Shown here piece by piece: positions 62,687-64,000 of a stretch of 64,000 nt of DNA (positions within the stretch are counted from its first letter, which is position 1; each line of letters starts with the position of its first letter). Source of the stretch: JAAYCT01 sp964499575 (lineage in GTDB: Bacteria; Bacillota; Clostridia; Saccharofermentanales; Saccharofermentanaceae); the NCBI GenBank assembly GCA_964499575.1, contig CAZCLK010000006.1:1-64000 (forward strand), in the 5' to 3' direction. Under the pieces are notes generated by a model. It saw only the letters and a program-made list of their open reading frames with translations, did no database searches and was not told where the DNA came from. A program made the translations under genes and the position numbers.

Positions 62687-64000
62687 ATGATTGCAACTGT
62701 CGTTTTACGTGACTGTGTACGTCGAACAGACCGCGAATATGACTATCTCGTCCCGGAGCACTGCGAAAACAAGATCCGGCCCGGACAGTACGTTCGCGTG
62801 CCGTTCGGCGGCGGAAACAGGACGGAAACGGCGCTGGTCCTATCCCTGTCGGATAAGAGCGAATACGCTTCGGCGCTTAAAACCATAACGGAGCTCATTG
62901 ACGAGCACCCGGTGCTTTTTGAGGATCAGATCGGTTTGATCCACTCGGTCCGCGCCCGCTACTCATGTACCTACGGAGACGCGATACGGCTTATGGTCTC
63001 GACTGCCGTGACCGAGCACAAGGAAAAGACGCGTCGGGTCGCCTGTTTGACCGATGAGGAGCGCGCGCTGTCCGTTCTTATCGAGAACGAACTTACAAGT
63101 CTTGCACAGATTCGGGTATTGGAACTCCTTTTGGAGAGTAAAGAGGTGCCGGTCCCGGAGATCATGAACGCTCTATCGGTATCGCGTTCGCCGATCGATT
63201 CTCTTCGCGAAAAGGGTCTGATCGGGATATATAGCCGGAAATCCGTCGAAACAGAGCCTTCGGTCGATGAAGAATCGGATGCGGTCGGTCAGGTCGTACT
63301 TCCGGCGCTGACCGAAAGTCAGAAAGATGCAATCCACTCCATTCTTAACGACGAGACACCGAACGAGTTTCTTCTTTTCGGTGTGACCGGCAGCGGCAAG
63401 ACCGAGGTCTATCTCCGATGCGCCGAACGGATCGTTTCCGGTGGCGGCAGCGTAATCTTTCTGGTACCGGAAATATCTTTGACGCCCCAGATGATCCGCT
63501 GGGTAAGGGAACGCTTTCCGGACAGCCTGGCCGTTCTGCACAGCCGGTTGACACCGCGCGAGCGTTACGAACAGTGGGACAGGATCCGTAAAGGGCAAGC
63601 TCGCGTCATCGTCGGCGCACGTTCTGCGATTTTCGCACCGGCGGTTGATCTTCGGCTGATTATCGTCGACGAGGAGCAGGATACATCGTATAAATCCGAG
63701 ACACATCCGAGATACCATGCGCGGGACATCGCGAGGATGCGATCGAGGCTGACCGGAGCGAAACTCGTGTTCGGATCGGCAACCCCGGCCGTTGAGACCT
63801 ATTTTTCGGCGATGTCGGGATATACCCGGTTTCTGACTCTGCCGGAGCGCGTAAAGGATGCAAAAATGCCGAATGTCCATATCGTGGATATGCGCGAGGA
63901 ATTGATTCGCGGTAACCGGTCGATCCTGAGCCACGCGCTTCGCTTTGGGATCAGCCGTGCGCTTGAGCGCGGCGAACAGGTTATGCTGTTCTTAAACAAA
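62687..64000 (+). CDS. priA: Primosomal protein PriA (3'-5' helicase), 3' end outside the window
   Basis: Restarts stalled replication forks. The frame is open from ATG 62687 to the window end (438 codons visible of about 730-800), so it is partial. N-terminal DNA-binding domain (YDYLVPEHCENKIRPGQYVRVPFG, about 20-45), winged helix, then DEAD-like helicase with Walker A GVTGSGKTE near residue 232, VPEISLTPQM near 265, GARSAIFAP near 312 and motif II reading VDEEQDTSYK (Asp328) where DEEH is usual. RBS cgaggagg before the start. It lies just after polC (24 bp), a DNA-replication pairing. Confidence 0.93.
   Translation, partial: MIATVVLRDCVRRTDREYDYLVPEHCENKIRPGQYVRVPFGGGNRTETALVLSLSDKSEYASALKTITELIDEHPVLFEDQIGLIHSVRARYSCTYGDAIRLMVSTAVTEHKEKTRRVACLTDEERALSVLIENELTSLAQIRVLELLLESKEVPVPEIMNALSVSRSPIDSLREKGLIGIYSRKSVETEPSVDEESDAVGQVVLPALTESQKDAIHSILNDETPNEFLLFGVTGSGKTEVYLRCAERIVSGGGSVIFLVPEISLTPQMIRWVRERFPDSLAVLHSRLTPRERYEQWDRIRKGQARVIVGARSAIFAPAVDLRLIIVDEEQDTSYKSETHPRYHARDIARMRSRLTGAKLVFGSATPAVETYFSAMSGYTRFLTLPERVKDAKMPNVHIVDMREELIRGNRSILSHALRFGISRALERGEQVMLFLNK

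Overview
The window is a 64 kb piece of chromosome from an anaerobic, fermentative low-G+C-lineage Firmicute, most likely a member of class Clostridia with moderate G+C. Three things point there: a PolC-type replicative polymerase, a fused IspH-ribosomal protein S1 gene downstream of cmk and a HutP-family gene, and a frr-uppS-cdsA-dxr-rseP-ispG-polC gene order. No transposase, phage gene, CRISPR array or tRNA gene was seen. The only RNA gene is a tmRNA. Genus cannot be fixed from the sequence; an Oscillospirales/Saccharofermentans-like lineage is a guess.

Layout. 1-3807: L-arabinose catabolism operon araB(partial)-araA-araD, closed by a bidirectional terminator. 3908-6806 (minus): DUF362 lipoprotein, ArsP/YraQ-like permease and a SAM methyltransferase. 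7083-8495: an NCS2 uracil/xanthine-type permease. 8496-9403: a long non-coding stretch with the minus-strand tmRNA and two tandem palindrome-rich repeat units that copy the tmRNA acceptor end. 9404-19305: GH3 beta-glucosidase, an FN3-repeat lipoprotein, a K+-independent-type membrane pyrophosphatase and a GH2 protein whose catalytic residues look lost. 19265-22515 (minus): two-component system and an RluF-like pseudouridine synthase. 22778-29280: MFS transporter, two paralogous acidic lipoproteins, an rRNA-methylase-like protein, an RluA-family synthase and an HD-domain protein.

29380-39254: ileS (IleS2-like), an M50 protease, trpS, scpA-scpB, then three genes for a biotin-dependent carboxyltransferase that match the 12S/1.3S/5S subunits of transcarboxylase. 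39417-48019: RpiR regulator, HutP-like protein, cmk, ispH-S1 fusion, a YfhO membrane protein and an SH3b-NlpC/P60 wall hydrolase. 48131-49468 (minus): a PepV-like dipeptidase. 49692-64000: the growth cluster rpsB, tsf, pyrH, frr, uppS, cdsA, dxr, rseP, ispG, polC and the start of priA.

How the genes fit together: sugar uptake products (arabinose, beta-glucosides) feed fermentation. PPi-driven ion pumping and biotin-dependent carboxyl transfer fit an energy-limited anaerobe. The MEP isoprenoid genes (dxr, ispG, ispH) and uppS supply undecaprenyl carriers for the cell wall. The most notable oddities are the PolC with an apparently dead proofreading domain, the GH2 pseudo-enzyme, the tmRNA-end repeats and the domain-shuffled lipoprotein pair.
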